Of a stretch of DNA of 64,000 nucleotides, positions 8,899 to 20,060 are shown piece by piece. Position 1 is the first letter of the stretch. Each line of letters starts with the position of its first letter. The notes below the pieces were generated by a model. That model searched no databases and had not been told where the DNA came from. It was given only the letters and a program-made list of their open reading frames with translations. The position numbers and the translations under genes were made by a program. This DNA comes from Deinococcus aquatilis DSM 23025 (GTDB lineage Bacteria; Deinococcota; Deinococci; Deinococcales; Deinococcaceae): NCBI RefSeq assembly GCF_000378445.1, contig NZ_KB899695.1, forward strand, positions 186,001 to 250,000, in the 5' to 3' direction.

Positions 8899-9085
8899 TC
8901 GTCCCCGCCCAAGTCCGTGTGAGGCCGTCGTGCGTGCAACGCGCGGGCCAATTCCATTTCGGAATGAACTGGCGATTCAGCTTCAAGGGGACGATTCAGC
9001 CAAGTCTGAGTACGACAAGATCACTCCTCCTCAGCGGAGCGACACTCCCCTGACCCCTTTGGGGGCGGGGGCTGGGGGGTGGGGG
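8899..9085 (+). repeat. Degenerate dispersed repeat (family C), copy 1
   Basis: Shares with 20061-20217 the ordered blocks TCGTNCCNGCCC, GTGAGGCCGTC, CTTCAAG, AGCCAAG, CAAGATCACTCCT and a terminal C-rich/G-rich inverted stretch. Both copies follow the 3' end of a plus-strand gene and face a minus-strand 3' end. Confidence 0.55.
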
Positions 9086-9144
9086 AAAACCATGGGACAA
9101 GCCCCAAAACCCAGCCAAATTCACCCTAAAGCTTCAGCACTTCT

Positions 9145-10982
<1,838 letters not shown>

Positions 10983-10986
<4 letters not shown>

Positions 10987-11026
10987 ACGAGTACCTTCAT
11001 ACGAGTACCTGTTTCAGACCGGTCAT
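10983..11026 (-). promoter_or_regulatory. Chained mini-ORFs leading into herA
   Basis: The minus strand shows ATG at 11026 opening 9 codons whose TGA overlaps ATG 11000. That opens 5 codons whose TGA overlaps the herA ATG at 10986. A 14-bp tandem duplication (GGTACTCGTATGAA twice) created the second start and also places AAGG 8 nt before the herA start. This is compatible with termination-reinitiation control of herA translation (inference). Confidence 0.5.
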
Positions 11027-11161
11027 ACGAATTCCGTATGATTCCCGTACAGTCGGAACCCCACCGACTGTCCGTCCATCTCCCGGAATCCGTCTCTTTT
11101 CCTACTCGCTCTGCTCGAATTGAACACCGAAAAGCACGGTGTTCAATCGGAATCCTTATCA
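11023..11161. repeat. 139-bp MITE-like element, copy 2
   Basis: Ends TCATACGAATTCCG and CGGAATCCTTATCA; same length and order of blocks as 5696-5834. The internal hairpin is ATTGAACACCG / CGGTGTTCAAT (11119-11147), with one pair changed from A:T to G:C relative to copy 1. Two further stems, CATACG/CGTATG (11024-11040) and ACAGTCGG/CCGACTGT (11049-11071), are in the same 139 bp. On the minus strand the right end forms the nurA TGA stop. Confidence 0.8.
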
Positions 11162-12190
11162 TGCCAACACCGCCGGATCGAAGGTGCGGGCAATGTGCGC
11201 CCGAATCCGGCGCGTGACCAGATCGGCGCTGCCCATGCTGCGGGCCATGGCCTGTTCCAGCGCCGCTGTGGGAATCAGGTTTTGCGGGGCGCGGGGGTCT
11301 TTGTGGGCGTGGCTGCCCAGTCTCAGCAGCAGGTTACCGCTCAGGTTCGCCACCTGCCTGACGATGGGCGGCAGGAAATCGGGTTCGTCGGGTGCGTACA
11401 TTTCGAGGCGCATCACGCCGCTCATGGGGTGCTGATAAAACGCCGCCTCGCTGAGCCGCACGTACCAGATAAAGCGCGTGACCGTTTTGTTGTTGTACTG
11501 CATGTGCAAAATCGGCGTGCGCTCGCCGGGTTTCAGTTCGGCCAGCAGCGAGGCGCGGTCCGGGGGCAGGTACATGGTCTGGATGGTCTTCACGCAGCCC
11601 ACCACCGCGCCGTACAGGTTTTTGCCGCGCAGGGTGCCGTCCTGTACGCTCAGGGTGGTCAACCATTCGCGGTCATCCTGTTCGTCTATCGGCACCGCCG
11701 AAGCGTACCCGTGCGAGAGTTGCTGTTCGGCAGCCAACATCGTCTGCTGCAGCGTGTGCAGCGCCGCCAGTGGATCGGAAGTCGTGTTTTCTACCGGCTG
11801 ATACAGCAGGGTTCCGGTGTGTGGGTCGCGGGGCGAGAGGGTGCAGGGATCGAGCCGCAGCCCCGGCGCGTGCGCCAGCATCCGCATGGCCTTTACGTCG
11901 GTCAGCTCGGCAGGCCGCGTGCCGTGCGGGCACAGACTGACCGCGCCTACCACATACGCCCCAAAGCCGCCCATGCCCGCCGCGCCGTCGTCATCCTCGA
12001 TAAAGACGCGGGATTCCATGCGCCGCTTGCCGTCCACGACATACACCCGCTCCAGCCGCTCGGGAATGGGACGGGCTGCCACAGCCGCCCAACGCGGCGT
12101 TTCTATATCGATCAAAGCGCCTTCGAAGGGCGTCAGGGCGAGTTGCCCACCCTCTATATCTACAGGCCAAGGGTCAAGTCTAATCCGCAT
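11159..12190 (-). CDS. nurA: NurA-family 5'-3' nuclease
   Basis: 343-residue NurA nuclease that pairs with HerA for DNA end processing. The family's first catalytic region is [15 protein letters not shown] near residue 50, the RNase H-like core follows, and the C-terminal part has [19 protein letters not shown]. In the characterised enzyme, Mn2+-dependent nuclease activity is stimulated by HerA. A TACAAT box lies 7 nt before the ATG at 12190, favouring this leaderless start; an in-frame ATG at 12199 overlaps that box. herA follows on the same strand after the 139-bp repeat. Confidence 0.88.
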   Translation of the reverse strand: MRIRLDPWPVDIEGGQLALTPFEGALIDIETPRWAAVAARPIPERLERVYVVDGKRRMESRVFIEDDDGAAGMGGFGAYVVGAVSLCPHGTRPAELTDVKAMRMLAHAPGLRLDPCTLSPRDPHTGTLLYQPVENTTSDPLAALHTLQQTMLAAEQQLSHGYASAVPIDEQDDREWLTTLSVQDGTLRGKNLYGAVVGCVKTIQTMYLPPDRASLLAELKPGERTPILHMQYNNKTVTRFIWYVRLSEAAFYQHPMSGVMRLEMYAPDEPDFLPPIVRQVANLSGNLLLRLGSHAHKDPRAPQNLIPTAALEQAMARSMGSADLVTRRIRAHIARTFDPAVLA

Positions 12191-12197
12191 TGGGCGC

Positions 12198-12203
12198 ATT
12201 GTA
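12198..12203 (-). promoter_or_regulatory. -10 box TACAAT for leaderless nurA
   Basis: TACAAT on the minus strand, then 7 nt, then ATG 12190. This architecture recurs at more than a dozen genes in the window. No convincing -35 box is seen. Confidence 0.55.
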
Positions 12204-12244
12204 GAGGGGTTATGGGCCGTGGGATGTGGGCTGAGGTTGTGGGC

Positions 12245-12290
12245 GAACCCCCCCGTTGCTCACGCAACGCCCCCCCTTAGAGGTGGGGAC
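12245..12290 (+). repeat. Family A hairpin repeat, solo copy
   Basis: C-rich arms around GTTGC-TCAC-GCAAC, ending CCTTAGAGGTGGGGAC. It lies 5' of nurA, between the nurA promoter and the terminator of the CRP-type gene. Confidence 0.75.
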
Positions 12291-12330
12291 AACAACTCTT
12301 GCGTTCACCTTTGAGGAATTGGTTTTACCC

Positions 12331-12377
12331 AAAGAAGAAGGCAGGGCACCCCATCTCTGTGCCCTGCCTTCCTCTTT
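12331..12377 (-). terminator. Terminator of the CRP/FNR-type regulator gene
   Basis: A 13-bp perfect stem (GAAGGCAGGGCAC / GTGCCCTGCCTTC) with a 9-nt loop. On the minus strand it is followed by TTCTTCTTT. Confidence 0.82.
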
Positions 12378-12406
12378 CCCCCACTGACTACTTGCTACTC
12401 ACGGTT

Positions 12407-13057
12407 TTACCCGTGATACCCGCTCAAAGCACGCAGTTCTTTCTCATTGGTCAGGGTCAGGCAGCGGTAGGCGGGCGTCAGAAGGCCGTCGTCGCGCATT
12501 TCTCCGATCAGTTTGCTCACGCTTTCGCGGGTGGCTCCGGTGCCCTCGGCAATCAGTTCGTGTGTGGCACGGACAAAACGCAGATTGTCGGGGTGGGTTC
12601 CGCCAAGGCTGGAATCGGCCAGATTCAGGAGGTAACGGGCAATGCGTTCGCGCAGTTCGCCGTCCTGAATATGGACGCCATCGTTCATCACGCGCTGGAG
12701 TTGCGTGCTGAGGCTGCGCGTCACTTCCCAGAGTTCTGCGCCCGTGAGGTGCTGCAAATGAATGGGCGTGATGGTGGCGTCGGTCAGAGCCATGACCTGA
12801 TGGCTGCGCGGCTGATCGTGCAGGGTCTCTTCGCCAAAAATGTCGCCGGGACGCATGTGGCGTACAGTCAGGTTACGGCCCTGGGGCGTGAGGCGCACGG
12901 CCCGCAGCAGCCCAGTTTCGACCCGGTACAGCGTGGGAGCCTGATCGCCCGCGTAGTACAGCGTGTCACCCCGCCGAATTGGGCGGCTACGGAGATCGAG
13001 GGCGCTGGGTAGCATGCTGGCGGTGGTGCTCATCGGGTTGGACGGATACAGGGCCAT
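12407..13057 (-). CDS. CRP/FNR-family transcriptional regulator
   Basis: 216-residue regulator. The N-terminal cyclic-nucleotide-binding-like beta roll (residues about 20-115; [20 protein letters not shown]) lacks the canonical cAMP-contacting R-S/T signature, so it may not bind cAMP. The C-terminal winged helix has [27 protein letters not shown] lies 6 nt before the ATG at 13057. D. radiodurans encodes several CRP paralogs with roles in stress resistance, and one may lie beside nurA/herA there (from memory, unverified). A TGTACA inverted repeat in its upstream region could be an autoregulatory site. Confidence 0.87.
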   Translation of the reverse strand: MALYPSNPMSTTASMLPSALDLRSRPIRRGDTLYYAGDQAPTLYRVETGLLRAVRLTPQGRNLTVRHMRPGDIFGEETLHDQPRSHQVMALTDATITPIHLQHLTGAELWEVTRSLSTQLQRVMNDGVHIQDGELRERIARYLLNLADSSLGGTHPDNLRFVRATHELIAEGTGATRESVSKLIGEMRDDGLLTPAYRCLTLTNEKELRALSGYHG

Positions 13058-13136
13058 GACGCGCTCCTTGGGGGTGAGGACGGCGGGGCCGCTGGTGGGT
13101 CCAGACGGTCAGGCTGCCGTGCCTTTGTAAAGAGAC

Positions 13137-13153
13137 TGTACAAGGTTTGTACA
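13137..13153. promoter_or_regulatory. TGTACA inverted repeat upstream of the CRP-type gene
   Basis: TGTACAAGGTTTGTACA: two TGTACA half-sites 11 bp apart in the divergent region between the regulator and the LptA-like gene. A further minus-strand TTGAAC (a -35-like box) lies just outside. Candidate operator. Confidence 0.45.
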
Positions 13154-13312
13154 ACCTTAAATTGTTCAAACTCCACACTGCTGGGGGGAAGCCACCGCCC
13201 TAAAGATTGCTTTAAGGTTAAGCAGTTAAGCTGAATGAAAAAAGAGAACAGTCTGAACGCAGTCTGACATTCGTCCTCACGCCGCTTATGGCCGGGGCAG
13301 TAAGGTACAGGG

Positions 13313-13951
13313 GTGCTTATTCCTTCCAGAACATTCGCCCTGACGCTGGTGGCCCTTGGCCTGAGCACAGCGCAGGCGGTGACCTTCGGCGGCCTGACCG
13401 TGACCCCGCGCGGCCCCCAGACGCTGAATCTGGAAACGGGCGCAACCGAATTGCCTCAGGGCGGCACCGCCACCGATAACCGGGGAGGAATCAAACTGGT
13501 GGCCTCTGCCATGCAACTCAGCCCCGGCACTGCGCTGAAGGCCCAGAACGCCACATTGACCACGCGGCAGGGCGGCACTCTACGGGCGCAGAACATGACC
13601 TACGATCTGAAGGCCGGAACCCTGACCGCTACTGGCAATGTGACCTACGCCGACGCGAGGCTCAAAGGCGTGAGCGCCAACAAAGTCACGCTGTACGTGA
13701 AAACAGGTTTTGTGGCCGCGACGGGCGGCGTGAAGGCCACCACTCCGGCCCTGTCCGGCACGGTGCTGGTCTTCGACAGTCAGACCATGCAAACGCTGCT
13801 GGGCGGCCCCTACAACCTGAAAACATCGGCAGGTGCGACAGCAGGAAAAGCAGGTGAGCGGCTTCTATTGGCTTTCGCGGGCAACCGCCTGACCCGCAGT
13901 TCTGCGCCAGATGCGGGCACGCTGGCCCGGTTCGCGCCGTACCTGAAGTAG
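13313..13951 (+). CDS. Secreted OstA/LptA-like protein
   Basis: 212-residue exported protein. A signal peptide is evident (SRTFALTLVALGLSTAQA, cleavage after AQA). The rest is repetitive beta-strand sequence of the OstA/LptA type, for example LRAQNMTYDLKAGTLTATGN followed by LKGVSANKVTLYVKTGFVAA. LptA-fold proteins bridge lipopolysaccharide across the periplasm, but Deinococcus lacks classical LPS, so the role here is likely to involve another envelope lipid or be structural. The start is GTG with TAAGGT 6 nt upstream (leaderless). It stands alone, divergent from the CRP-type regulator. Confidence 0.68.
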   Translation: MLIPSRTFALTLVALGLSTAQAVTFGGLTVTPRGPQTLNLETGATELPQGGTATDNRGGIKLVASAMQLSPGTALKAQNATLTTRQGGTLRAQNMTYDLKAGTLTATGNVTYADARLKGVSANKVTLYVKTGFVAATGGVKATTPALSGTVLVFDSQTMQTLLGGPYNLKTSAGATAGKAGERLLLAFAGNRLTRSSAPDAGTLARFAPYLK

Positions 13952-14105
13952 ATGGTGAGTGGTCAGTGGGAAGTAGGGAGTGGGAAAAGCATGGAGGTCG
14001 TGAATTCTAGGCGGTGGTTTGGGGTGTACGTTTTTAGAACGCTGTACCCAGTGAGGTCGGTGGCTTTCTCTGGACTCTTCGACCCTCAGTCCTGAGACGC
14101 CTCTG

Positions 14106-15767
14106 CTATCCCCGCCCTGCCGCCGCCCGCCCCGCGATCCGGCCACTGAACAGGCAGCCGCCCAGAAACGTGCCTTCCAGCGAGCGGTAGCCGTGCATCC
14201 CGCCTCCGCCAAAGCCTGCCACCTCTCCAGCGGCATACAGGCCCGGAAAAACTTCGCCGCCCGCCCGCAGCACCCGGCCCTGAAGATCGGTTTCCAGGCC
14301 TCCCAACGTCTTGCGGGTCAGGATATTCATCCGGACGGCAATCAGGGGGCCATGCGCCGGGTCAAGGATCGGAGCAGGTGGGGCCACGCGCACCAGCCGT
14401 TCTCCGGCAAGGGCGCGTGCGCCGCGCACCAGCGCCAGTTGCGGGTCTTTTCCGGCCCTGTTGTGGGTCTGGGCGTCGCGATCTTCAAGCTGGGTCTGCA
14501 CCGTGGCGAGGCTCAGCAGGTCGTTGCCTGCCAGCGCGTTCATGCCTGCCACCAGTTCGGGCAGGGTACGGCGCACCACGAAGTCTTCCCCGTGATCCAT
14601 AAACGCCTGCACCGGAGCCTGCACCCCCGCCACCCGCCGCAGGGTCAGGCCGATGTTTTTGCCGGTCAGATCGGGGTTCTGTTCTGAACCGGAAAGCGCG
14701 AACTCTTTGCGGATGATCTGGCGGTTCAGCACAAACCACGTATACGGATACCCACTGCGCGTGATGTGAGACAGCGTGCCCAACGTATCGAAGCCGGGGT
14801 AATGCGGGTGGGGCAGGCGCACACCGTGGGGATCGAGCCACAGACTGCTGGGACCGGGCAACACCCGGATGCCGTGCTGGGGCCATACCGGATTCGGGTT
14901 CCGCAACCCTTCGGTGTAGTGCCACATCCGGTCTGGGTTGATCAGGCTGGCTCCCGCCGCCTGTGCGGTGGCCTGCATCTGACCATCTACGTGCTGCGGC
15001 ACCCCCGAGACCATAAAGGTCGGAGCCGCGCCCAGCCGCTCTGTGGGCCAGTTGCGGCGCACCAATTCCTGATTGCCGCCTATTCCGCCCGACGTGACCA
15101 CCACCGCGCCCGCGCCGTAGCTGAAATCGCCCACCACCACCCGCGAGGAAGGCTCGCCGCGTGCCACGTCCGAGGCTTCCAGCAGGTCGCCGGAAACGCC
15201 CACCACCACGCCATCGGTGACGGTCAGGGCACGCACCCGGTGACGAAAGTGTAGGGTGATTTTTCCGGCCTGTGCGTGTGCCCGCACCCGCCGCACGAAG
15301 GGTTCCAGTACCCCTGGTCCCGTGCCCCAGGTGACGTGAAAGCGCGGCACGCTGTTGCCGGGGCCAGCCGCGCCCTGACCGCCGCGTTCGGCCCAGCCCA
15401 CAGCCGGAAACCAGCGCACGCCCATGCCGTGCAACCAAGCCCGCTTTTCTCCGGCGGCAAAATCGAGGTACGCGTCGGCCCAGCGCCGGGGCCAATGGTC
15501 TTCGGGGCGGTCGAATGTGGCGGTATTTTGCCAGTCGCGCCGTGCCAATTCGGGGCTGTCGCGGATGCCCAGCCGTCGCTGCTCGGGCGTATCGATCATA
15601 AACAGGCCGCCAAACGACCAGAACGCCTGACCGCCCAGATTCTGCTCGCCTTCCTGATCCAGCAGCAAGACCCGTGCGCCCGCATCGGCGGCCTCGGCAG
15701 CGGCCACCAACCCGGCCAGCCCCGCGCCCACCACGATCACATCAGCCTGCACCCGAATTGTCGTCAT
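14106..15767 (-). CDS. FAD-binding dehydrogenase (fumarate reductase/ketosteroid dehydrogenase-like)
   Basis: 553-residue flavoprotein. The N-terminal Rossmann dinucleotide motif is DVIVVGAGLAGLVAAAEAAD, with a following acidic residue in LLLDQEGEQNLGG. The C-terminal FAD/active-site region is GLYAAGEVAGFGGGGMHGYR then GTFLGGCLFSGRIAGR. This layout matches the family annotated FAD-binding dehydrogenase (3-ketosteroid dehydrogenase and fumarate reductase relatives). No signal peptide, no heme-binding motif and no electron-transfer partner nearby; the substrate is unknown. Confidence 0.82.
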   Translation of the reverse strand: MTTIRVQADVIVVGAGLAGLVAAAEAADAGARVLLLDQEGEQNLGGQAFWSFGGLFMIDTPEQRRLGIRDSPELARRDWQNTATFDRPEDHWPRRWADAYLDFAAGEKRAWLHGMGVRWFPAVGWAERGGQGAAGPGNSVPRFHVTWGTGPGVLEPFVRRVRAHAQAGKITLHFRHRVRALTVTDGVVVGVSGDLLEASDVARGEPSSRVVVGDFSYGAGAVVVTSGGIGGNQELVRRNWPTERLGAAPTFMVSGVPQHVDGQMQATAQAAGASLINPDRMWHYTEGLRNPNPVWPQHGIRVLPGPSSLWLDPHGVRLPHPHYPGFDTLGTLSHITRSGYPYTWFVLNRQIIRKEFALSGSEQNPDLTGKNIGLTLRRVAGVQAPVQAFMDHGEDFVVRRTLPELVAGMNALAGNDLLSLATVQTQLEDRDAQTHNRAGKDPQLALVRGARALAGERLVRVAPPAPILDPAHGPLIAVRMNILTRKTLGGLETDLQGRVLRAGGEVFPGLYAAGEVAGFGGGGMHGYRSLEGTFLGGCLFSGRIAGRAAAGRG

Positions 15768-15804
15768 GGCCTACAGCGTAGCGGCTGGGCACAGACTTGT
15801 CAGT

Positions 15805-16029
15805 TCAGGACAGATTGCTGCCCATGATCCAGCCGTCGATCACGATCACGGGAGGGCGCTGAAGCACATTCACCAACACCAACACGTCGCTCAGAGACTG
15901 CGTCTGTACCCGGTACCATTGATCGACAATCTGAACATCGAAGCGGTAGGGGTCGTCAGGGTTATTCATATCAATCCTGTAACTACTGACCGGATGAGTT
16001 CCGTCAGGCGCATTGGGTACGGCAAGCAT
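15805..16029 (-). CDS. Small orphan protein, 74 residues
   Basis: I do not recognise a family. It begins MLAVPNAPDG, then DPYRFDVQIVDQWYRVQTQS and LSDVLVLVNVLQRPPVIVID, ending near GWIMGSNLS. The amphipathic, mixed alpha/beta composition is unlike the Arg/Pro-rich random frames around it, and AGGAG is well placed 5 nt before the ATG. The pattern (strand, strand, helix, strand) suggests a small folded protein. It lies between the FAD dehydrogenase and the P5C dehydrogenase promoter region on the opposite strand to the latter. Confidence 0.62.
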   Translation of the reverse strand: MLAVPNAPDGTHPVSSYRIDMNNPDDPYRFDVQIVDQWYRVQTQSLSDVLVLVNVLQRPPVIVIDGWIMGSNLS

Positions 16030-16340
16030 GTTGTCTCCTGGGCACGAGGCCTTTGGTTCCGTAAGTGGAACATGACTGCCGGACGAATAGTTGGCCCGCG
16101 GTCTCTATCTGTTCTGCTTGTCAGGTTAACACTGCTGAGTTCCAAACACGTTGGGTTAAGCCACCTTCATCTGCTCAAGCTTACATTTGCCAGGTCATTA
16201 TGCTTGAACGATCTCAGGATGTACGGAACATGACTTTCAAAATTTGTCGTCTGCGAGGGGTTTTGTAGACCTGGCGGCCGCGTGTTAGCCTCTGCCCCAG
16301 ACCAATCGCACCACGTAGCACCACCCAAAAGGGGGCATTT
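16030..16340. other. Intergenic region upstream of P5C dehydrogenase
   Basis: 311 bp, AT-richer than its surroundings, separating the divergent small protein and the dehydrogenase. Apart from the promoter at 16263-16291 and short T-rich tracts I see no gene or repeat. Confidence 0.6.
16263..16291 (+). promoter_or_regulatory. Candidate promoter of the P5C dehydrogenase gene
   Basis: TTGTAG, 17-bp spacer, TAGCCT, about 49 nt before the ATG. Unlike many neighbours this gene has a leader and a purine-rich ribosome-binding site (AAAGGGGG). Confidence 0.5.
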
Positions 16341-17933
16341 ATGACCGCACACCTGCTGGCAGGTTTTCTGCCGTTTGAACACGAGCCGTACCATAACTTT
16401 GCCCAGCCCGATATCGCGCAGAAGCAGCGAGACGCCTTTGCGCGGGTGCGCCAGCAGTACGTGGGCCGCACCTTCCCGCTGTATATCGGCGGCCAGAGAG
16501 TCGAGGGTAGCGATTCCTACGAGGTTCGCAACCCCGCCGACCCGCGTGAAGTGGTCTGGCGCTTTCCCAAAGCCACCGCCGAGCAGCGCGACGATGCCCT
16601 GACCGCCGCGCAACAGGCCTTTGAAACGTGGCGCTTTTCAGATCCTTTTCAGCGGGCCAGCATTTTTAAGCGGGCCGCCGAACTGCTGCAGGCGCGTCGC
16701 ATGGAATTCAATGCCGTGATGACGCTGGAAAACGGCAAGAACTGGGCCGAGGCCGACGGCGAAGTGGCCGAATCGGTGGATCACTTTGAAGTCTTTGCCC
16801 GCGAAACCCTGCGCTGGGCCGAGGGCAAGCCCGTATACCCCATGCCCGACGAACATGTGACCACCATCTATGAGCCGCTGGGCGTGGTGGTGTGCATCAG
16901 CCCGTGGAATTTTCCGAGTGCCATTCCGCTGGGCATGGCGCTGGGCGCACTGGCGGCAGGCAACACCGTGATCTGGAAACCGGCCTCCGAAACGCCGCTG
17001 TCGAGCCTGTTGATGCTGGAACTCCTGTTCGAGGCGGGCCTCCCCAGAGACACGGTGCAGTTTCTGACCGGAACCGACGACGTACTGGGTGATCCCCTCG
17101 TAGACAGCCCACAGGTCCGCATGATCGCCTTCACGGGCAGCAAGGAAATCGGCTGCCGTATCGTGGAACGCGCCGCCAAAGTGCAGCCGGGGCAGCGCTG
17201 GATCAAGCGCGTAATTGCCGAAATGGGCGGCAAAGACCCGACGGTGGTGTGCGCTGACGGCGATCTAGAAGCCGCCGCAGTGGGCATCGTGCAGGCAGCC
17301 TTTGGCTACGCGGGCCAGAAGTGCAGCGCGTGCAGCCGGGTCATTGCCGAAGACAGCGTGTACGACGCCCTCTTGGACCGCGTAACTGAGCTGGCACGTG
17401 GCCTGAAGGTGGGCCTGCCGGAAAGCAACGCGCCTATCGGTCCCGTGATTCATGCCGGAAGTGCCGAGCGAATTCACCGCGCCATCGAAGCTGGACGGCA
17501 CACGGCGCGGCTGGTGCTGGGTGGCGAGCGGCCCGAAGTGACGGACGCACAGGGCACCCCTCTGGAGGGCGGCTACGTCTCCCCCACCATCTTTGCCGAT
17601 GTGGACGCCCGCGATCCGCTGTTTCAGGAGGAAATCTTCGGCCCGGTGCTGGCCTTCACCCGCGCCCGCGACTGGCAGCACGCCATCGAGCTTGCCAACG
17701 ACTCGGAATATGGCCTGACCGCCGCCTTCTACAGCCGCGATCCCCACAAGATCAATGAGGCACGGCGGCGAATGCACGTGGGAAACCTGTACATCAACCG
17801 CAAATGCACGGGCGCACTGTCGGGCACGCACGCCTTTGGCGGCTACGGCATGAGCGGCACCAACGCCAAGGTCGGCGGCCCAGATTATCTGTTCTGGTTT
17901 TTGCAGACCAAAACGGTGGCTCAGAAATACTGA
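16341..17933 (+). CDS. rocA: L-glutamate gamma-semialdehyde (P5C) dehydrogenase
   Basis: NAD-dependent oxidation of glutamate gamma-semialdehyde to glutamate, the second step of proline and ornithine catabolism. The protein is 530 residues, normal for RocA/PruA single-function enzymes. Catalytic residues are visible: Glu294 in VIAEMGGKDP and Cys328 in YAGQKCSACSRV, with the NAD-site stretch GVVVCISPWNFPSAIPLGMA. The paired proline dehydrogenase gene is not adjacent within this window. Confidence 0.92.
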   Translation: MTAHLLAGFLPFEHEPYHNFAQPDIAQKQRDAFARVRQQYVGRTFPLYIGGQRVEGSDSYEVRNPADPREVVWRFPKATAEQRDDALTAAQQAFETWRFSDPFQRASIFKRAAELLQARRMEFNAVMTLENGKNWAEADGEVAESVDHFEVFARETLRWAEGKPVYPMPDEHVTTIYEPLGVVVCISPWNFPSAIPLGMALGALAAGNTVIWKPASETPLSSLLMLELLFEAGLPRDTVQFLTGTDDVLGDPLVDSPQVRMIAFTGSKEIGCRIVERAAKVQPGQRWIKRVIAEMGGKDPTVVCADGDLEAAAVGIVQAAFGYAGQKCSACSRVIAEDSVYDALLDRVTELARGLKVGLPESNAPIGPVIHAGSAERIHRAIEAGRHTARLVLGGERPEVTDAQGTPLEGGYVSPTIFADVDARDPLFQEEIFGPVLAFTRARDWQHAIELANDSEYGLTAAFYSRDPHKINEARRRMHVGNLYINRKCTGALSGTHAFGGYGMSGTNAKVGGPDYLFWFLQTKTVAQKY

Positions 17934-18033
17934 TTGGGGTGTGGGACATGAGGAGTGGGAAGGTCAGGAGAGACATCTTGCCTTGCCCCTTAGAACCGCC
18001 TACAACCCATCACCCACAACCTAAACTGTGCCC

Positions 18034-18543
<510 letters not shown>

Positions 18544-18550
18544 AGCGGGC

Positions 18551-18658
18551 AAACCCCCCAGTCTGCTTTGCAGCCAGCCCCCCTTGAGGTGAGCGCAAGA
18601 GCCATTGTCCTCCCCTTGAGGGGGGGCGTTGCAAAGCAACGGGGGGGTTCACCTTCCA
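18551..18658 (+). repeat. Composite B+A repeat, copy 1
   Basis: The left half (B) is C-rich around CTGC-TTT-GCAG and ends with GAGCGCAAGAGC. The right half is an inverted family A unit (GTTGC-AAA-GCAAC within G-rich arms). The same 108-bp order occurs at 46401-46510 and, inverted, at 44308-44415. It ends 32 nt before the aminotransferase ATG, so it is in that gene's 5' region. Confidence 0.82.
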
Positions 18659-18690
18659 ACCCCATTCTCTTCCCAAAAAGGCCCCCAACC

Positions 18691-20025
18691 ATGACCCAGA
18701 CTGCCGCGACTCCCGCCGACCAACCCACTCAGCCCACCACGTCCAACGTCTTTTACCGCTCCAGCAAGGCTTATCCGCTGGCCGTGCGGGGTGAGGGCGT
18801 GTATCTGTACGACTCGGAGGGCAGGCGTTATCTGGACGGCAGTTCGGGGGCGCTGGTCGCCAATATCGGGCATGGGCGGGCCGAGGTGGGGGGGGCGATG
18901 GCGGCGCAGGCCCACACTCTGGCCTTTGTACACGGATCGCAGTTCACGTCGCCGGTGCTGGAGGAATACGCTGCTCGACTGGCGGCTTTTCTGGACCTGC
19001 CCGAGTTCCGGTTCTGGGCCGTCTCGGGCGGGTCGGAGGCCACCGAAAGCGCGATCAAACTGGCGCGGCAGTATCACGCCGAGCGGGGCGACACGGCGAG
19101 GTTCAAGATCGTGACGAGGATTCCCAGCTATCACGGGGCCTCGTTGGGGGCGCTGGCAGCCAGCGGCATGGGCGCACGCCGCAGCCTGTATCTGCCCCTG
19201 ATGCGCGAGGACGCGTGGCCCAAAATGCCCAAGCCCGACCCCACTTTGAGCGGGGAGGCTGACGCCGAACGCCTGCGGGCTGTGCTGGAAGCGGCTTCCC
19301 CCAATACGGTGGCGGCGGTGATGGTGGAACCTGTGGTGGGCGCGTCGGATGCGGCGCTGTCGCCGGGGGCGGGCTACCACGCACGCCTGCACGCCATCTG
19401 CCGTGAATACGGCGTGCTGCTGATTGCCGATGAGGTCATGAGCGGCATGGGCAGATGCGGCGTACCCTTGGCCGTGCGCCTCGGCGGTGAGGTGACGCCC
19501 GACATCGTGGTGCTGGGCAAAGGGCTGGCGGCGGGTTACGCGCCCCTGGCCGGACTGATGGCAAGCCCCGACATCTACCGCACCGTAATAGGCGGCAGCG
19601 GCGCATTCAAGCACGGCTTTACCTACGCGGGCCACCCGGTCAGCGTGGCGGCGGGCCTCAGCGTGCTGAACATCGTGCAGCAAGAAGGCTTGGTCGCAGC
19701 GGCACAACAGCGCGGCGCACAACTGCTGGCCGGACTGCAAGACCTGCAAGCCAGACATCCAGCCGTGCTGGAGGTGCGGGGGCAGGGGCTATTGCTGGGC
19801 CTGGTGCTGGGCGATCCGGCCACCGGGGAAGCCTTCCCGACACCCGGTCTGGCCGAACGTGTGGCCGCCGCCGCCCGCGCACACGGCCTGATCACTTATC
19901 CCGGCAGCGGCGCAGTGGACGGCGTGCGGGGCGATCATCTGTTGCTGGGGCCGCCACTGAGTATTTCGGAGGCAGAGGTGGCAGAAATGCTGGCGGCGCT
20001 GGACAGAGCACTGGAGATAAGCTGA
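18691..20025 (+). CDS. Class-III PLP-dependent aminotransferase (omega-transaminase type)
   Basis: 444-residue aminotransferase of the family that includes adenosylmethionine-8-amino-7-oxononanoate, GABA and omega-amino acid transaminases. Motifs: substrate-domain WAVSGGSEATESAIKLARQY, PLP-ring contact VLLIADEVMSGMGRCG, and the Schiff-base Lys in IVVLGKGLAAGYAPLAG. The frame is open upstream but reads through the composite repeat, so I start at ATG 18691 (MTQTAATPADQ). The substrate is uncertain and no pathway genes are beside it. Confidence 0.85.
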   Translation: MTQTAATPADQPTQPTTSNVFYRSSKAYPLAVRGEGVYLYDSEGRRYLDGSSGALVANIGHGRAEVGGAMAAQAHTLAFVHGSQFTSPVLEEYAARLAAFLDLPEFRFWAVSGGSEATESAIKLARQYHAERGDTARFKIVTRIPSYHGASLGALAASGMGARRSLYLPLMREDAWPKMPKPDPTLSGEADAERLRAVLEAASPNTVAAVMVEPVVGASDAALSPGAGYHARLHAICREYGVLLIADEVMSGMGRCGVPLAVRLGGEVTPDIVVLGKGLAAGYAPLAGLMASPDIYRTVIGGSGAFKHGFTYAGHPVSVAAGLSVLNIVQQEGLVAAAQQRGAQLLAGLQDLQARHPAVLEVRGQGLLLGLVLGDPATGEAFPTPGLAERVAAAARAHGLITYPGSGAVDGVRGDHLLLGPPLSISEAEVAEMLAALDRALEIS

Positions 20026-20060
20026 TCCAGGCTGTGCAAAGGGCAACGACACCCCTCACA

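Larger units (their letters stand above)
8762..9144. other. Intergenic region carrying two repeats
   Basis: 383 bp between the ferredoxin (+) and herA (-) 3' ends. It holds a family A hairpin (8826-8870) and a longer degenerate repeat (8899-9085) related to 20061-20217. I see no credible open reading frame. Confidence 0.7.

Noticed and set aside
18568..18690. N-terminal 41-residue extension of the class-III aminotransferase
   Set aside because: The extension would be translated from the composite GTTGC repeat; homology begins after the ATG at 18691.
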